NCBI RefSeq assembly: GCF_003254055.1
Contig: NZ_QKZT01000001.1
Span: forward strand, 372,001-436,000
From: Algoriphagus chordae
GTDB taxonomy: Bacteria > Bacteroidota > Bacteroidia > Cytophagales > Cyclobacteriaceae
Reading direction: 5' to 3'
Length of the DNA: 64,000 nucleotides
Part shown: positions 19,090 to 28,376 of the stretch, in pieces
How the letters are laid out: the number at the start of each line of letters is the position of its first letter
How positions within the stretch are numbered: the first letter of the stretch is position 1
Notes under the pieces: generated by a model
The model's database searches: none
What the model was told of the DNA's origin: nothing
Seen by the model: the letters and a program-made list of their open reading frames with translations, nothing else
Translations under genes and position numbers: made by a program

Positions 19090-20309
19090 GGATAATCTAC
19101 ATCCATCAGTATTTCAAAACTCCCTCTGAAGGTGGGGCTGTACGCTCTTACCACTTGGCTAAAGGATTGGTGGAGGCTGGGCATTCCGTAGAAATGATTA
19201 CGGGGGGAGCCCAAAATGGCTATGATCAGCAATGGATAGATGAGATTAAGGTTCATTATTTACCAGTTGCTTATGATCAGAATTTTGGGTTTTTCAAGCG
19301 TGTTTTGTCCTTTCTGAGTTATGTTCGAAAAGCCAAAAAACTAATCAAGAAGCTTTCAAGACCTGATTTACTTTACGTCACTTCTACTCCGCTTACGACA
19401 GGTTTACTTGGGCTTTGGGCGAAAAAAAGCTTGGCAATTCCCTACATTTTTGAAGTTCGTGATCTCTGGCCGCAGGCACCTATAGAAGTTGGGGCGATCA
19501 GAAATCCCGCGTTAAAACGCATTTTGATTTCCTTGGAGAAGAAGATCTATCAGCAAGCGTTGACTTTGGTAGCCCTTTCCCCAGGTATTGCTGATCACTT
19601 ACGGAAAGTCTCTCCCAACCAGCAAGTTCATCTGATCCCAAACTTCTCAGATCTGGATAGGTTTTATCCCATGGAGAAGAGCGAAAAATTACTCCAGAAA
19701 TACAGTCTTAATAAAGCTTTGACAATCGCCTACACAGGAGCTTTGGGACAGGTAAATGCTGTGGAAGAACTTCTGAATCTTGCCGAAATGGCTAAAGAAA
19801 GAGGCAAAAATTGGCAGTTTCTGATTTTGGGAAAGGGGAGTTCTAAGGCTCAATTAAAAACAATAGCTGATGAAAAATTACTTTCAAATGTGTATTTCAT
19901 TCCATTTGGATCCAAGGAGAAAGTCAATGAGGTATTGAGTTTGGCTGATTTTGCATGGATTTCTTTTGCGCACTTACCTGTATTGAAAACCAATAGTCCG
20001 AATAAGTTTTTTGATGCTCTGGCTGCTGGAAAAGCCATTTTGGTCAATCATAAAGGCTGGGTTTTTGACTTGATGAAAGCTCATCAACTAGGGATTTCCT
20101 GCCTTCCTTCAAAAATTGAAAATGCTTTTGCGAAGCTTGAAAAGCTAGAACAAAATCCTGCAGAGCTTGCGAAAATGGGAGAGAATTCAAGAAAGTTTGC
20201 TGAGCAGCATTTCAGTAAGGAGCATGCTATTTCGCGCCTCAATCAGGTAATTGAACCAAGTAAAAATCCTCCTAATTCGCAGGGCGAGGTCTATATCCTG
20301 ACTGCCTAA
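19086..20309 (+). CDS. Family 4 glycosyltransferase (WbuB-like)
   Basis: 407 residues from the ATG at 19086, which overlaps the asnB TGA (ATGA); a longer frame from 19065 would start inside asnB without benefit. It is a GT-B fold: an N-terminal acceptor domain (IHQYFKTPSEGG near the start, FEVRDLWPQAP around 120) and a C-terminal GT4 donor domain with GKGSSKAQL, followed by NSPNKFFDALAAGKAI, the nucleotide-sugar E/D-x7-E region. WbuB-like enzymes transfer amino sugars in O-antigen or exopolysaccharide. The tail overlaps the end of gldB (opposite strand) by 38 bp. Confidence 0.88.
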   Translation: MRIIYIHQYFKTPSEGGAVRSYHLAKGLVEAGHSVEMITGGAQNGYDQQWIDEIKVHYLPVAYDQNFGFFKRVLSFLSYVRKAKKLIKKLSRPDLLYVTSTPLTTGLLGLWAKKSLAIPYIFEVRDLWPQAPIEVGAIRNPALKRILISLEKKIYQQALTLVALSPGIADHLRKVSPNQQVHLIPNFSDLDRFYPMEKSEKLLQKYSLNKALTIAYTGALGQVNAVEELLNLAEMAKERGKNWQFLILGKGSSKAQLKTIADEKLLSNVYFIPFGSKEKVNEVLSLADFAWISFAHLPVLKTNSPNKFFDALAAGKAILVNHKGWVFDLMKAHQLGISCLPSKIENAFAKLEKLEQNPAELAKMGENSRKFAEQHFSKEHAISRLNQVIEPSKNPPNSQGEVYILTA

Positions 20310-21282
20310 AAATCTTCTCAGCATCAGGTTCTGCCATAAGCACATCTAGCGGAACATCTTGATTGACCTGGTAGTCATCCACGATGTTCCATCCCAGCCA
20401 GCGTCCCAATCGTCCAGGAGCCTTCGTGCTGATAGCATCTGTGAAGGGTGCTTCTCCTATGTATTTTCTGATTTCAAAAGGATTGGTCTCGTAGAGTAAT
20501 TCATTTTCCACAAAGTGAGACCATATCAATTCTTCATTATCAAAACTCTCAGAAATGGCCTCAGGAGTATATCCAATGATGTATTGGTCGGAGGTGCAGG
20601 GCAAAATGGCTTTGGTGAAATGATAAGTTTTGCCATAATAGATCATCTCGGCAAGTAAGGTGTTGTCTTGTGGATTGGTTTCATTAAATCTGGCGGAAAT
20701 TGCCATCACGATCATCGGTACGATATAGGGGCGATCATAACGTTCAGCCATGTAGCGTGGCAGTTCTGGCTGGAAAGTATGTGTTGGAGGCAAGAAGTAG
20801 TCCAAGCCAATGACGATCAAATCATCTGTAACGATCAAATCAGAATTAAATCCAGAGGTAAAAGTGTAAACTTTCGGCATCTGAAATTGCGGGAAATAGT
20901 ATTTGATGGCTTTGAAGGCATTTTCAAGATCTTTTTCCACATCCGAGAAATCACTAAAAGCCACTTCCACAGAATCGTAAAGCACTTTCATCGAAGAATC
21001 CTGATGAATTGCCAGCAACTCGGAAGCTAGACTATCTGAATTAGGGTAAAGATCCATCTGCAGATATTCCTTTGTGAATTCTGGGTGCTCCTCGAAGAGA
21101 AACTTGAATTCCTCTGTTGATTGAGCAGTGAAAAAATCCTTCTCCAATCGAGTGATGTTGACAGTCAGGTCTTGATCTAGGATTTCGGTAGACAGTTCAC
21201 AGCCTTCTTCCTTTTTGTCGCAGGCGAAAGCTAGAATCAGTATAAGAGAAAAGAATATTGGTCGAGTGCTGGTGAGACGCAT
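20272..21282 (-). CDS. gldB: Gliding motility lipoprotein GldB
   Basis: 336 residues. A lipoprotein signal ends in LILAFAC, with lipidated Cys near residue 21. The body matches the GldB family: FKFLFEEHPEFTKEYL near residue 57-72, DDLIVIGLDYFLP in the middle, and the closing AEKIFRQSGYRPRPAN. GldB is an envelope lipoprotein needed for gliding and the type IX secretion-linked machinery in Bacteroidota. No other gld gene is in the window. Its 3' end overlaps the convergent glycosyltransferase gene. Confidence 0.9.
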   Translation of the reverse strand: MRLTSTRPIFFSLILILAFACDKKEEGCELSTEILDQDLTVNITRLEKDFFTAQSTEEFKFLFEEHPEFTKEYLQMDLYPNSDSLASELLAIHQDSSMKVLYDSVEVAFSDFSDVEKDLENAFKAIKYYFPQFQMPKVYTFTSGFNSDLIVTDDLIVIGLDYFLPPTHTFQPELPRYMAERYDRPYIVPMIVMAISARFNETNPQDNTLLAEMIYYGKTYHFTKAILPCTSDQYIIGYTPEAISESFDNEELIWSHFVENELLYETNPFEIRKYIGEAPFTDAISTKAPGRLGRWLGWNIVDDYQVNQDVPLDVLMAEPDAEKIFRQSGYRPRPAN

Positions 21283-21348
21283 GAATGAATTTTTTTCAAA
21301 AATAGGGATTGGAATGGTAAGAGACTCAACGAACGTATTTTAAAGCTA

Positions 21349-22722
21349 TTACCCTCTGACAGCCTTTAATATCAAATCATACACATCCGTAGGTTGAACA
21401 GTGTCTGAATTCACCAAGCCTTTATCTTGAGAAACCAAGAGCGGTTTGTCCAGATCGTCCTCACTTAACCTGCCATGAGCGCCTTTTACTAAAGTTGCGT
21501 CCAGGGGAATTACATCCATCAAGTATCTGAAACCTAGTTTTTTCTTCAAGACTTTTGATCCGACGGTAAGCATTGGAATTTTAATGTCTGGATTCAAAAC
21601 TAACTCAACTGGATCGTAACCTGGCTTTTTGTGGATATCCACACAGCGGGCGTAATCTGGCGCTTTCGCATCATCTAGCCAGAAATAATAGGTAAACCAT
21701 GAATCTTTGTCAGCCATCACCACCAAATCGCCAGAGCGCGCATGGTCTAAGTGATGCTTCTTTTTACCCTCTTCATCCAGTACCAATTCCACACCGGGAG
21801 TATCTTCCAGAATCTTCTTCACCTGCGGTAAAATAGCGGGATCGTTCACATGCACATGGGCAACTTGATGATCTGATACCGCAAAAGCTTTGGAAGCTCC
21901 AGCATCCATAGTCTCCAATCCCTGCTCGTCTTTTACCTGAATCCAGCCTTGTTTCCTAAAAATTCTATTCAAATGGATAGGCTTGCTGACTGTCGTGATC
22001 GCATATTCTGATAGCAAAATTACTTGTGTGCCTTGTTTTTCGAAATACGTAATCAGGTCCTCACATAGCTCATCAACCTCTTTGAGATGCTTGCCAATTT
22101 TGTCGAAATCGATGCCATACTTTTGAAGAGAGTAATCCAAATGCGGAATGTAGATTAGATTAAGCGTAGGATTGTACCACTCATCGACTTTTTTCGAAGC
22201 TTCAGCGATCCACTTGCTTGATGCAATATTTGCATTAGGTCCCCAGAAGGAAAACAGTGGAAATTGCCCCAGTTCTTTCTGAAGTCTATCGCGCAATTCC
22301 ATTGGCTGACTATGGCAATCCGGTTCTTTTCGGCCATCCGCGAGATAAAGTGGTCTGGGCGTCACGGCATAATCTGCGCTGGAGTACATATTATACCACC
22401 AAAACATGTTTGCAATGGTGAAGTCAGGATTCTCTTTCTTTAGCGTTTCCCAGACTTTCGGCGACTGCACCAACTTATTGGATTGCCTCCAAAACTTGAT
22501 TTCACACTCATCCTGAAAGTACCACCCGTTTCCGACGATCCCGTTTTCGTTAGGCATCTTTCCCGTCAAATAAACAGATTGAGCTGAGCATGTTACTGCT
22601 GGTAAAACTGGTTCTACCACTGCTCGCTTCCCTTTTTCAATCCACTTTTTCAAGAAAGGAGTATGCTCACCAATCACTCTTGGAGAAAGCGCAACTATAT
22701 CTAAGACAACAGTCTTCTTCAT
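21349..22722 (-). CDS. eboF: EboF, alkaline-phosphatase/nucleotide-pyrophosphatase superfamily
   Basis: 457 residues, no signal peptide. It belongs to the type I phosphodiesterase/nucleotide pyrophosphatase fold: Asp8 at the first strand and a Thr44 nucleophile candidate in PAVTCSAQ. Later metal-site blocks are LLSEYAITTV (Glu where many relatives have Asp), SDHQVAHVHV and KGAHGRL near the end. It is the last gene of the ebo operon, 1 bp after eboE. In ebo clusters this protein is thought to process or hydrolyse a phosphorylated intermediate; the substrate is unknown. Confidence 0.88.
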   Translation of the reverse strand: MKKTVVLDIVALSPRVIGEHTPFLKKWIEKGKRAVVEPVLPAVTCSAQSVYLTGKMPNENGIVGNGWYFQDECEIKFWRQSNKLVQSPKVWETLKKENPDFTIANMFWWYNMYSSADYAVTPRPLYLADGRKEPDCHSQPMELRDRLQKELGQFPLFSFWGPNANIASSKWIAEASKKVDEWYNPTLNLIYIPHLDYSLQKYGIDFDKIGKHLKEVDELCEDLITYFEKQGTQVILLSEYAITTVSKPIHLNRIFRKQGWIQVKDEQGLETMDAGASKAFAVSDHQVAHVHVNDPAILPQVKKILEDTPGVELVLDEEGKKKHHLDHARSGDLVVMADKDSWFTYYFWLDDAKAPDYARCVDIHKKPGYDPVELVLNPDIKIPMLTVGSKVLKKKLGFRYLMDVIPLDATLVKGAHGRLSEDDLDKPLLVSQDKGLVNSDTVQPTDVYDLILKAVRG

Positions 22723-22723
22723 G

Positions 22724-23935
22724 TTAATTCATTTTTTCGATTACCCATGCCAGTTCCCTGGATATGGATTCACCCAAACTTAAGCGTGTGTCTTCTGGCA
22801 AAACTTCCCAAGTATAAGTCTCAATTTCCAGATGATTTGTCAAAGAAGTATTTTTTAAAATTTCATTGAGAACAATTGAAATTTGATCTTGAGTGGAAGC
22901 TAGAGCTCCGTAATTATCCAAGAAGACTGGAACGTGAAAATGGATTCTCCACTCTTCTTCATCCGTTGTTTCCAATACCTTGAGTGCTTCTGGCAGGTCT
23001 GAATAGGACTGCAAAGTGCCGTCCTTTTTCCTCGCGACTACTTGATGTAGATAAGTAGATTCTTCAAATGGCAGCAATTTAAGCTTCACTAAATCCCTAG
23101 CTTCAGGTTCTGCTGGGATCAGAACTTTCAAGGCTGCCGAAATTTGAATCTTGCCAATCTTGATGCCTGCTTTATCAAATTTGGCAAAGGTATCCGCTGG
23201 CTTTTCATAGACTATCGCGAAGTGACAGACATCATAGCAAACTTGGATGTGCTCCTTCAAAACCTCCTCAGCCTGATCTTCAGATATATCTAGTTTCTTA
23301 GCAAGCCAAGGTTTTCCGATCGGTAGCAGCCAATCTGAAAATAGCCAGATCATCTCATCTGAATTTTCAAGAATCCCATCCGGTTCTGGCTCTATATCCA
23401 AATGCAACGATTTTCCTGTTTGTTTTTTAATCTCCGCCAATTCTGCAACCACTTCTAACAAATGCTGCGTGGCAGTTTCCATTCCAGCGTTCAGAGCTGA
23501 TTCAGATTTGAACCAATGTCTATAAGAAATAGGGGAAGTGGAAATGCCACCATCTAGTCCTTCAGGTAAAAGCTGGGATAAAATTCGAAACGATCTGATT
23601 GTATAATCCCGTCGATCTTTGGTGGTCCAGTCTGGAAAGTGAACTTGGTCTTTTACTGTAGTGCGATGGAAATCTCCGTAGGGAAATCCGTTCAATGTAA
23701 ACACATATGCATTTTCAGAATCCAACCAATCCTTGAATTGAGCGAGTTGTTTAGGTTTTGCAAGAATAAGACTTGCTTCATGAGAAAGGCGCAGACCAAT
23801 ACCAAAGGACTTATCCACATCCAATCGCTCTTTTACTTCAGGAATGTATTTCTTTAGATTTTCGAAAGTCGCCTCCCAACTTTCTCCTGGGTGAATATTG
23901 CTGCAGTAACTGAGGTGAAAATCGTTGACTTCCAT
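22724..23935 (-). CDS. eboE: EboE, TIM-barrel metabolite-traffic protein
   Basis: 403 residues. A xylose-isomerase-like TIM barrel: N-terminal LSYCSNIHPGESW, then strand ends LHLDIEPEPDG (about 180-190), VCYDVCHFAIVYE (about 235-247) and KIGKIQISAAL, which place acidic and His residues for a metal centre. It is translationally coupled to eboF (1-bp gap) but separated from eboD by 183 bp. ebo clusters in cyanobacteria are implicated in moving a pathway precursor to the periplasm; the individual reaction of EboE is not established. Confidence 0.88.
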   Translation of the reverse strand: MEVNDFHLSYCSNIHPGESWEATFENLKKYIPEVKERLDVDKSFGIGLRLSHEASLILAKPKQLAQFKDWLDSENAYVFTLNGFPYGDFHRTTVKDQVHFPDWTTKDRRDYTIRSFRILSQLLPEGLDGGISTSPISYRHWFKSESALNAGMETATQHLLEVVAELAEIKKQTGKSLHLDIEPEPDGILENSDEMIWLFSDWLLPIGKPWLAKKLDISEDQAEEVLKEHIQVCYDVCHFAIVYEKPADTFAKFDKAGIKIGKIQISAALKVLIPAEPEARDLVKLKLLPFEESTYLHQVVARKKDGTLQSYSDLPEALKVLETTDEEEWRIHFHVPVFLDNYGALASTQDQISIVLNEILKNTSLTNHLEIETYTWEVLPEDTRLSLGESISRELAWVIEKMN

Positions 23936-24020
23936 GAATATGACTGATTTTTTAATGAATTAATTAGTGTGGTTACCTCCATGATGCCAGTCACCTTAGA
24001 TTCTTTGCTCATCTGGTTGG

Positions 24021-24045
24021 AAGACCGAAGACCGAAGACCGAAGT
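24021..24045. repeat. 7-bp tandem repeat between eboD and eboE
   Basis: AAGACCG is repeated three times in a row plus a partial fourth, inside the 183-bp gap that divides the ebo cluster into two translationally tight blocks. Related GACCGAAG words occur at about 49839. It could be a slippage-prone filler. No promoter box was convincingly seen in the gap. Confidence 0.7.
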
Positions 24046-24118
24046 GGCCTCAATTATAAATATTAACGTATCCTAGATTGCTTTTCCCTCTTAATTGATA
24101 GAAAAGCGGATATACATA

Positions 24119-25273
24119 TTAATTAGTAACCAAATTTTCGGTTTGGTTAAAACTTTTAAGCATTTCTACGGACTGATAAATTAGCTCATGATCCATTTCA
24201 TGGACTTCTTCTCCTTTTCCTAAAGCTTTCAAAAGCATAATAGTGAGTTGACCACCTAAGTGCTCTTGGAATTCCTGCAAACCTTTGATAAGACTCTCCC
24301 CTCCTAATTCTGGAGCAAAGACCTGAAACCCTAGCGTTTTGAAAACGGCAATAATTCTCAAAAGGTCGGCCTCTGAAATCCATCCCTTCAAGTGTGAATA
24401 AGTAGAATCCAATGCAATTCCAATTGCCACAGCCTCTCCATGACGAACTCTAAAGTCAGTCAAATGCTCCAGCTTGTGAGCTGCCCAGTGTCCAAAATCA
24501 AGTGGTCTAGAGGAACCGAATTCAAATGGATCCTTCCCAGAAATATGATCCAAATGCATCTGTGCGCAACGAATGATCAATTCTTGCATAGGTTTCATTT
24601 CTCGCTTAGCAAGTGCAGCAGAATGAGCTTCAATCCAAGTGAAAAAGCTTAAATCTTTGATCAAAGCCACTTTGATAGCTTCAGAAATTCCTGATCTCCA
24701 ATCTCTGTCGTCAAGGGTTTTGAGGAAGTTAAAATCATTCAAAACAGCATAGGGCGGAGTGAAAGTCCCTAGGTAGTTCTTTTTGCCAAAAAGATTGACC
24801 GAGTTTTTTACCCCGACTGCCGAGTCGTTTTGAGAAAGAACAGTTGTAGGAATGCGAATTAAGCGAATGCCTCTGTGAGAAATCGCAGCGGCAAATCCAA
24901 CCATATCGATCACCGCTCCACCACCAATCACCGCGATATATGAATGTCTATCGATTCCATACAAATGTGTCGCCTCGACAACCTTTTTGTAAATGGATTC
25001 ATCATTTTTGGAAGCTTCGCCACCTACTACAACGATAGGATCACAAGGGATAGAGAAGGAATCAGAATGGGCTTCAGCATAAGCATTCAATTGTGCTATT
25101 AAATGCGGATGAGCCTCATTTACTCCCTTGTCCACCACAAAAAGAACCTTGGCATGTCGGTCTTTAGCCAGTAGATCTACAAATAGTTTGTTTTCAATAG
25201 AGAAAATATCCTCTGAAAAACAGACTGGATATTTGAAAGGCACTGAGAATGATTGCTCAATAATCGTATTCAT
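24119..25273 (-). CDS. eboD: EboD, 3-dehydroquinate-synthase-like cyclase
   Basis: 384 residues, sugar phosphate cyclase superfamily. NAD-site loop VIGGGAVIDMVGF (115-127), IPTTVLSQNDSAVG (141-154), and the three zinc ligands Glu198 (SEAIKVALI), His262 (LDFGHWAAH) and His278 (RHGEAVAIG) are retained, so an active metal- and NAD-dependent cyclase is likely. True DHQ synthases have LNFGHTxGHAIE where this has DFGHWAAHKLEH, so the substrate probably differs from DAHP. In ebo clusters this gene sits beside the UbiA-type eboC, 71 bp upstream here. Confidence 0.9.
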   Translation of the reverse strand: MNTIIEQSFSVPFKYPVCFSEDIFSIENKLFVDLLAKDRHAKVLFVVDKGVNEAHPHLIAQLNAYAEAHSDSFSIPCDPIVVVGGEASKNDESIYKKVVEATHLYGIDRHSYIAVIGGGAVIDMVGFAAAISHRGIRLIRIPTTVLSQNDSAVGVKNSVNLFGKKNYLGTFTPPYAVLNDFNFLKTLDDRDWRSGISEAIKVALIKDLSFFTWIEAHSAALAKREMKPMQELIIRCAQMHLDHISGKDPFEFGSSRPLDFGHWAAHKLEHLTDFRVRHGEAVAIGIALDSTYSHLKGWISEADLLRIIAVFKTLGFQVFAPELGGESLIKGLQEFQEHLGGQLTIMLLKALGKGEEVHEMDHELIYQSVEMLKSFNQTENLVTN

Positions 25274-25344
25274 GATCTATAAGGTATGGGACTATGCTGT
25301 TTGCTGGAATAAATACAATTCCGGGGTTCTTTTAGTTCTTTGTT

Positions 25345-26259
25345 TCAGGTAACAGCGAATTTCTTGGCTAACCAAAGGGAAATTGGTAGCAACAATAGCA
25401 CAATTAATCCAATCATCCATCCTGCGAAAGCTGCAGCAATGGAAGCATTGACAATAATTAAGGAAATTACGGCAGCTTTGACAGATTTTCCTATGAGTTT
25501 TGGGTCTTGGCTACGAATAGCTTTGATCAAAGGCGGGAAAATCATGTAGCAGAGTAAGGCTAAGAAAGGAAGTACTTCCCAGATCTCTGTACCATGTACG
25601 ATGGGCATCGCAACAATAACAAAAATCACAATCACATACATGGATAATCCGCCGTAGAGTGCATTTCTATTTTTTCCATGAACCTCTCCACGGCTGATCA
25701 TGGTAATCGCCGCGACAAAGACTAAAGGAATTAAGCCTAATGGCCAAAATGTGGATAACATTTCAGGAATAACTGATACACCAAGTAATAAATTGCCAGT
25801 TCGGCATAGTCCCATATTAATGGGTCCTAGGATATTCTGGTGTTTTCCCCAATAGTCATACAAAACAGCCAAAACAGCCACTGCTAAAGCGATTACTGCT
25901 GAAATCAAATTCACCTGAGCTGCTGCGGCTACACCTACTACTAATAGCAAAAAGGACATCCAAGCTGCGGAACTTTTGCTCACTCTTCCACTAGGAATGG
26001 GACGCTCTGGCCTTTCTACTGCGTCTAGTTCAGCGTCAAAGACATCATTGAATGCTACACCTCCAGCATACAATCCAATTGTGCTCAATGAAAGCCATGT
26101 TAATTTTATCAGAAATTCATTTGCTCCAGAGCCCCAATCAGATATAATAATTGCCCAGGCTCCAGCGATAGCAAAGCCAGACCAGATATCAGCAATGGCA
26201 GTAACCACGTTCGCTGGACGTGTGAGTTGGAGGTAAGGAAAAATGCGGGATGAACCCAT
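25345..26259 (-). CDS. eboC: EboC, UbiA-superfamily prenyltransferase
   Basis: 304 residues, about 8-9 membrane helices. The first Asp-rich motif NDVFDAELD (71-79) and the following ERPERPIPSGRVS are classic UbiA features that bind prenyl diphosphate through magnesium. The second conserved region is DYWGKHQNILGP, where the canonical second DxxxD is weakened. It presumably transfers a prenyl chain to a polar acceptor at the inner membrane. Start at 26259 is 2 bp after the eboB stop. Confidence 0.9.
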   Translation of the reverse strand: MGSSRIFPYLQLTRPANVVTAIADIWSGFAIAGAWAIIISDWGSGANEFLIKLTWLSLSTIGLYAGGVAFNDVFDAELDAVERPERPIPSGRVSKSSAAWMSFLLLVVGVAAAAQVNLISAVIALAVAVLAVLYDYWGKHQNILGPINMGLCRTGNLLLGVSVIPEMLSTFWPLGLIPLVFVAAITMISRGEVHGKNRNALYGGLSMYVIVIFVIVAMPIVHGTEIWEVLPFLALLCYMIFPPLIKAIRSQDPKLIGKSVKAAVISLIIVNASIAAAFAGWMIGLIVLLLLPISLWLAKKFAVT

Positions 26260-26261
26260 AA

Positions 26262-27167
26262 TTAATTCTCTACAATATCAGATGAACCTTCCACTCTTGG
26301 TGTTTGGCCACCGCGAAGTACTGAGTTACCACCCATTTTTTTGGTTTGATCCAAAGGTGCTGCGTTTAACCAATCCTGCTCATCCATTTGACCACTTTGT
26401 CCAAAGGCAGTCAAAGCATTTTGATAAGTAACCAATTTGATATGCTCCTCAGGAATTCCTGATTTGCGCATCAAATCAGCAGTTTTTGGCACAGCCAAAG
26501 GATCAGAAATACCCCAATCCGCTGCGGAATTGACGATTATTCGTTCTGGGCCATATTGCCTCACAATTTCTACCATGCGCTCAGAGCCCATCTTGGTATG
26601 TGGATAAATCGTAAATCCAGCATAATATCCTCGATCCAAAACTTCCTTCACAGTTTCTTCATTGTTATGATCTACGATCACCATTTTTGGATCCAATTTA
26701 TGTTCCTCAGATACATCCATGCTTCGGATAGTACCCTTTCTTTTATCTCTATGCGGAGTGTGGATAAGTACTGGAAGATCCACCTCCTTTGCCAACTCTA
26801 GCTGCAGTCTATAAAACTTGTCCTCTGCTTCTGTTTGATCATCGTAGCCGATTTCTCCTATAGCAACCACGCCTTCTTTGCCCACATAAAGCGGCAACAA
26901 TTCCATCACTTGCTCGGCCAAAGCTTCGTTGTTTGCTTCCTTAGAATTCAACCCCATCGTACAATAATGCACGATACCAAACTGGCTGGCGCGAAAACGC
27001 TCCCAACCTACCAGGGTGCTGAAGTAATCTTTGAAACTCCCAACTTCTGTACGTGGCTGACCTAACCAAAATGCAGGTTCAATCACTGCTACTATACCAG
27101 CTTTTTGCATGGCTTCGTAGTCATCAGTAGTTCTGGATACGACGTGGATATGTGGATCTATATACAT
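26262..27167 (-). CDS. eboB: EboB, TatD-like metal-dependent hydrolase
   Basis: 301 residues, amidohydrolase-like TIM barrel. Metal ligands are His6 and His8 in DPHIHVV, a Glu in AIGEIGYDD, His residues in LIHTPHRDK and VDHNNEETV, and a late Asp in NSAADWGISDP. This is the TatD/phosphotriesterase layout, but the protein is distinct from DNA-acting TatD. It is coupled to eboC by a 2-bp gap and 39 bp after eboA. Confidence 0.88.
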   Translation of the reverse strand: MYIDPHIHVVSRTTDDYEAMQKAGIVAVIEPAFWLGQPRTEVGSFKDYFSTLVGWERFRASQFGIVHYCTMGLNSKEANNEALAEQVMELLPLYVGKEGVVAIGEIGYDDQTEAEDKFYRLQLELAKEVDLPVLIHTPHRDKRKGTIRSMDVSEEHKLDPKMVIVDHNNEETVKEVLDRGYYAGFTIYPHTKMGSERMVEIVRQYGPERIIVNSAADWGISDPLAVPKTADLMRKSGIPEEHIKLVTYQNALTAFGQSGQMDEQDWLNAAPLDQTKKMGGNSVLRGGQTPRVEGSSDIVEN

Positions 27168-27206
27168 GGTGTGTGAATTTAAAATGAGGGAATGTAAAAT
27201 TAGGGA

Positions 27207-28088
27207 TTAAACCCGAGTTCGCTGGAATTCCGAGCCAATGCTTTCCCAGGCAATGGCATCCATATCAAGAGAGGCTACCTGTTCAGGATAAGCTTCCAAA
27301 AGCTCTTTTGCTGGCAAATAGGCAGATTCTCTCAAAGCCAGCAATGCTGATTTGACCTGAAGTTCGTCCTTGGTTGATAAAGTTTTTTTCAGATCTTCCA
27401 AGTACATTTCATCGACAAAAGGAGAAACCAATCGCCAAATTTCTGGCATTACTTCTCTTCCGGCAGCCCAACGCTCATGTGCAAAATCACGTGCTATCGC
27501 TGCTAAAGCTGGGTTTCTTCTTTCTTCCAAACCTTGAATTCTATACAGTGGTCGCTGCATAAAGATGGCTTTCAGTACCATCTGGTTCCAGTTGGCCTCA
27601 GGGAAATACTTGGCTGGAAAAGGATTGCTTAGAGCAATGGCATCGAAGACCAGAGAAATATTCGTTCGTAGGCCATCAATCGCTCTAGGGATTAAATCCT
27701 CCTGAAATGGCATCAATGGTAAAGCTGCGAATAGCGCTTGATGCTCGTTCATGTCTGCAGTTTCAAAAAGCTGGTTCATCGCAGTAAACCAAGTCTCTTT
27801 TTCCTGTGGATAACTCAGCATTAATACAGTGCGTGCACTCTGCAATTGATCCCAAAATTCTGGTTGAAATCCTGTGGACAGCTCATTTGCCTTTTTTATT
27901 TCTTGATCAGAAAGCGAGAGTTTTTCCTTTTTGAAATACCTTGAGGCTTGGCTGAAAGCCAAAAAGAACTGGGAAGGAGTGCCTTCGGAGCTGATCTTTT
28001 GGCTCTTAACTTTTAGCCAGTCTAGTCCTTTTTGATTATCTGTGCTTTCTAGTAGTAGGGAGAGAAAGCCGGTTATTTGGTTTTGCAT
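27207..28088 (-). CDS. eboA: EboA-domain protein
   Basis: 293 residues, soluble and helical. The family fingerprint is in the second half: DAIALSNPFPAKYF, NQMVLKAIFM, then AHERWAAGREVMPEIWR. There are no known catalytic motifs, and the molecular role is unknown. It is the first gene of the ebo operon. Its 5' side faces the divergent terpene-cyclase-like gene at 28377 across 288 bp, which should contain both promoters. Confidence 0.87.
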   Translation of the reverse strand: MQNQITGFLSLLLESTDNQKGLDWLKVKSQKISSEGTPSQFFLAFSQASRYFKKEKLSLSDQEIKKANELSTGFQPEFWDQLQSARTVLMLSYPQEKETWFTAMNQLFETADMNEHQALFAALPLMPFQEDLIPRAIDGLRTNISLVFDAIALSNPFPAKYFPEANWNQMVLKAIFMQRPLYRIQGLEERRNPALAAIARDFAHERWAAGREVMPEIWRLVSPFVDEMYLEDLKKTLSTKDELQVKSALLALRESAYLPAKELLEAYPEQVASLDMDAIAWESIGSEFQRTRV

Positions 28089-28376
28089 GATATGAGTTGC
28101 CGTTTGTGTATGGCGCCAACTTTGGTATGAATCTTTAAAATACGTGGAAATCTGTCAGAATATCCAGCTAGAGAATGCTAAACGGCTATAAAAAGTGCAA
28201 TTTTTGATGAAAATCACTTTATCGGAAATTCCATCATCTGTTTTTGTGTTTTACCTTATCTTTTTAAGACTTTTGAAAATAAAATCACCTCTTTTGTGTA
28301 GAAAATGAAGCTTGATTAAGTATGTGTAAGCTTTCTTTCTCGACTAGTAGCTTAGCTTGTAGAAAAAATAATTGGT
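28089..28376. promoter_or_regulatory. Divergent intergenic region, eboA / membrane cyclase
   Basis: 288 bp, AT-rich, between divergent starts. It must hold the promoters for the ebo operon and the 28377 gene unless transcripts come from further away. I see no clear TAnnTTTG box at a good distance from either start and no obvious operator palindrome, so no precise site is called. Confidence 0.4.
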
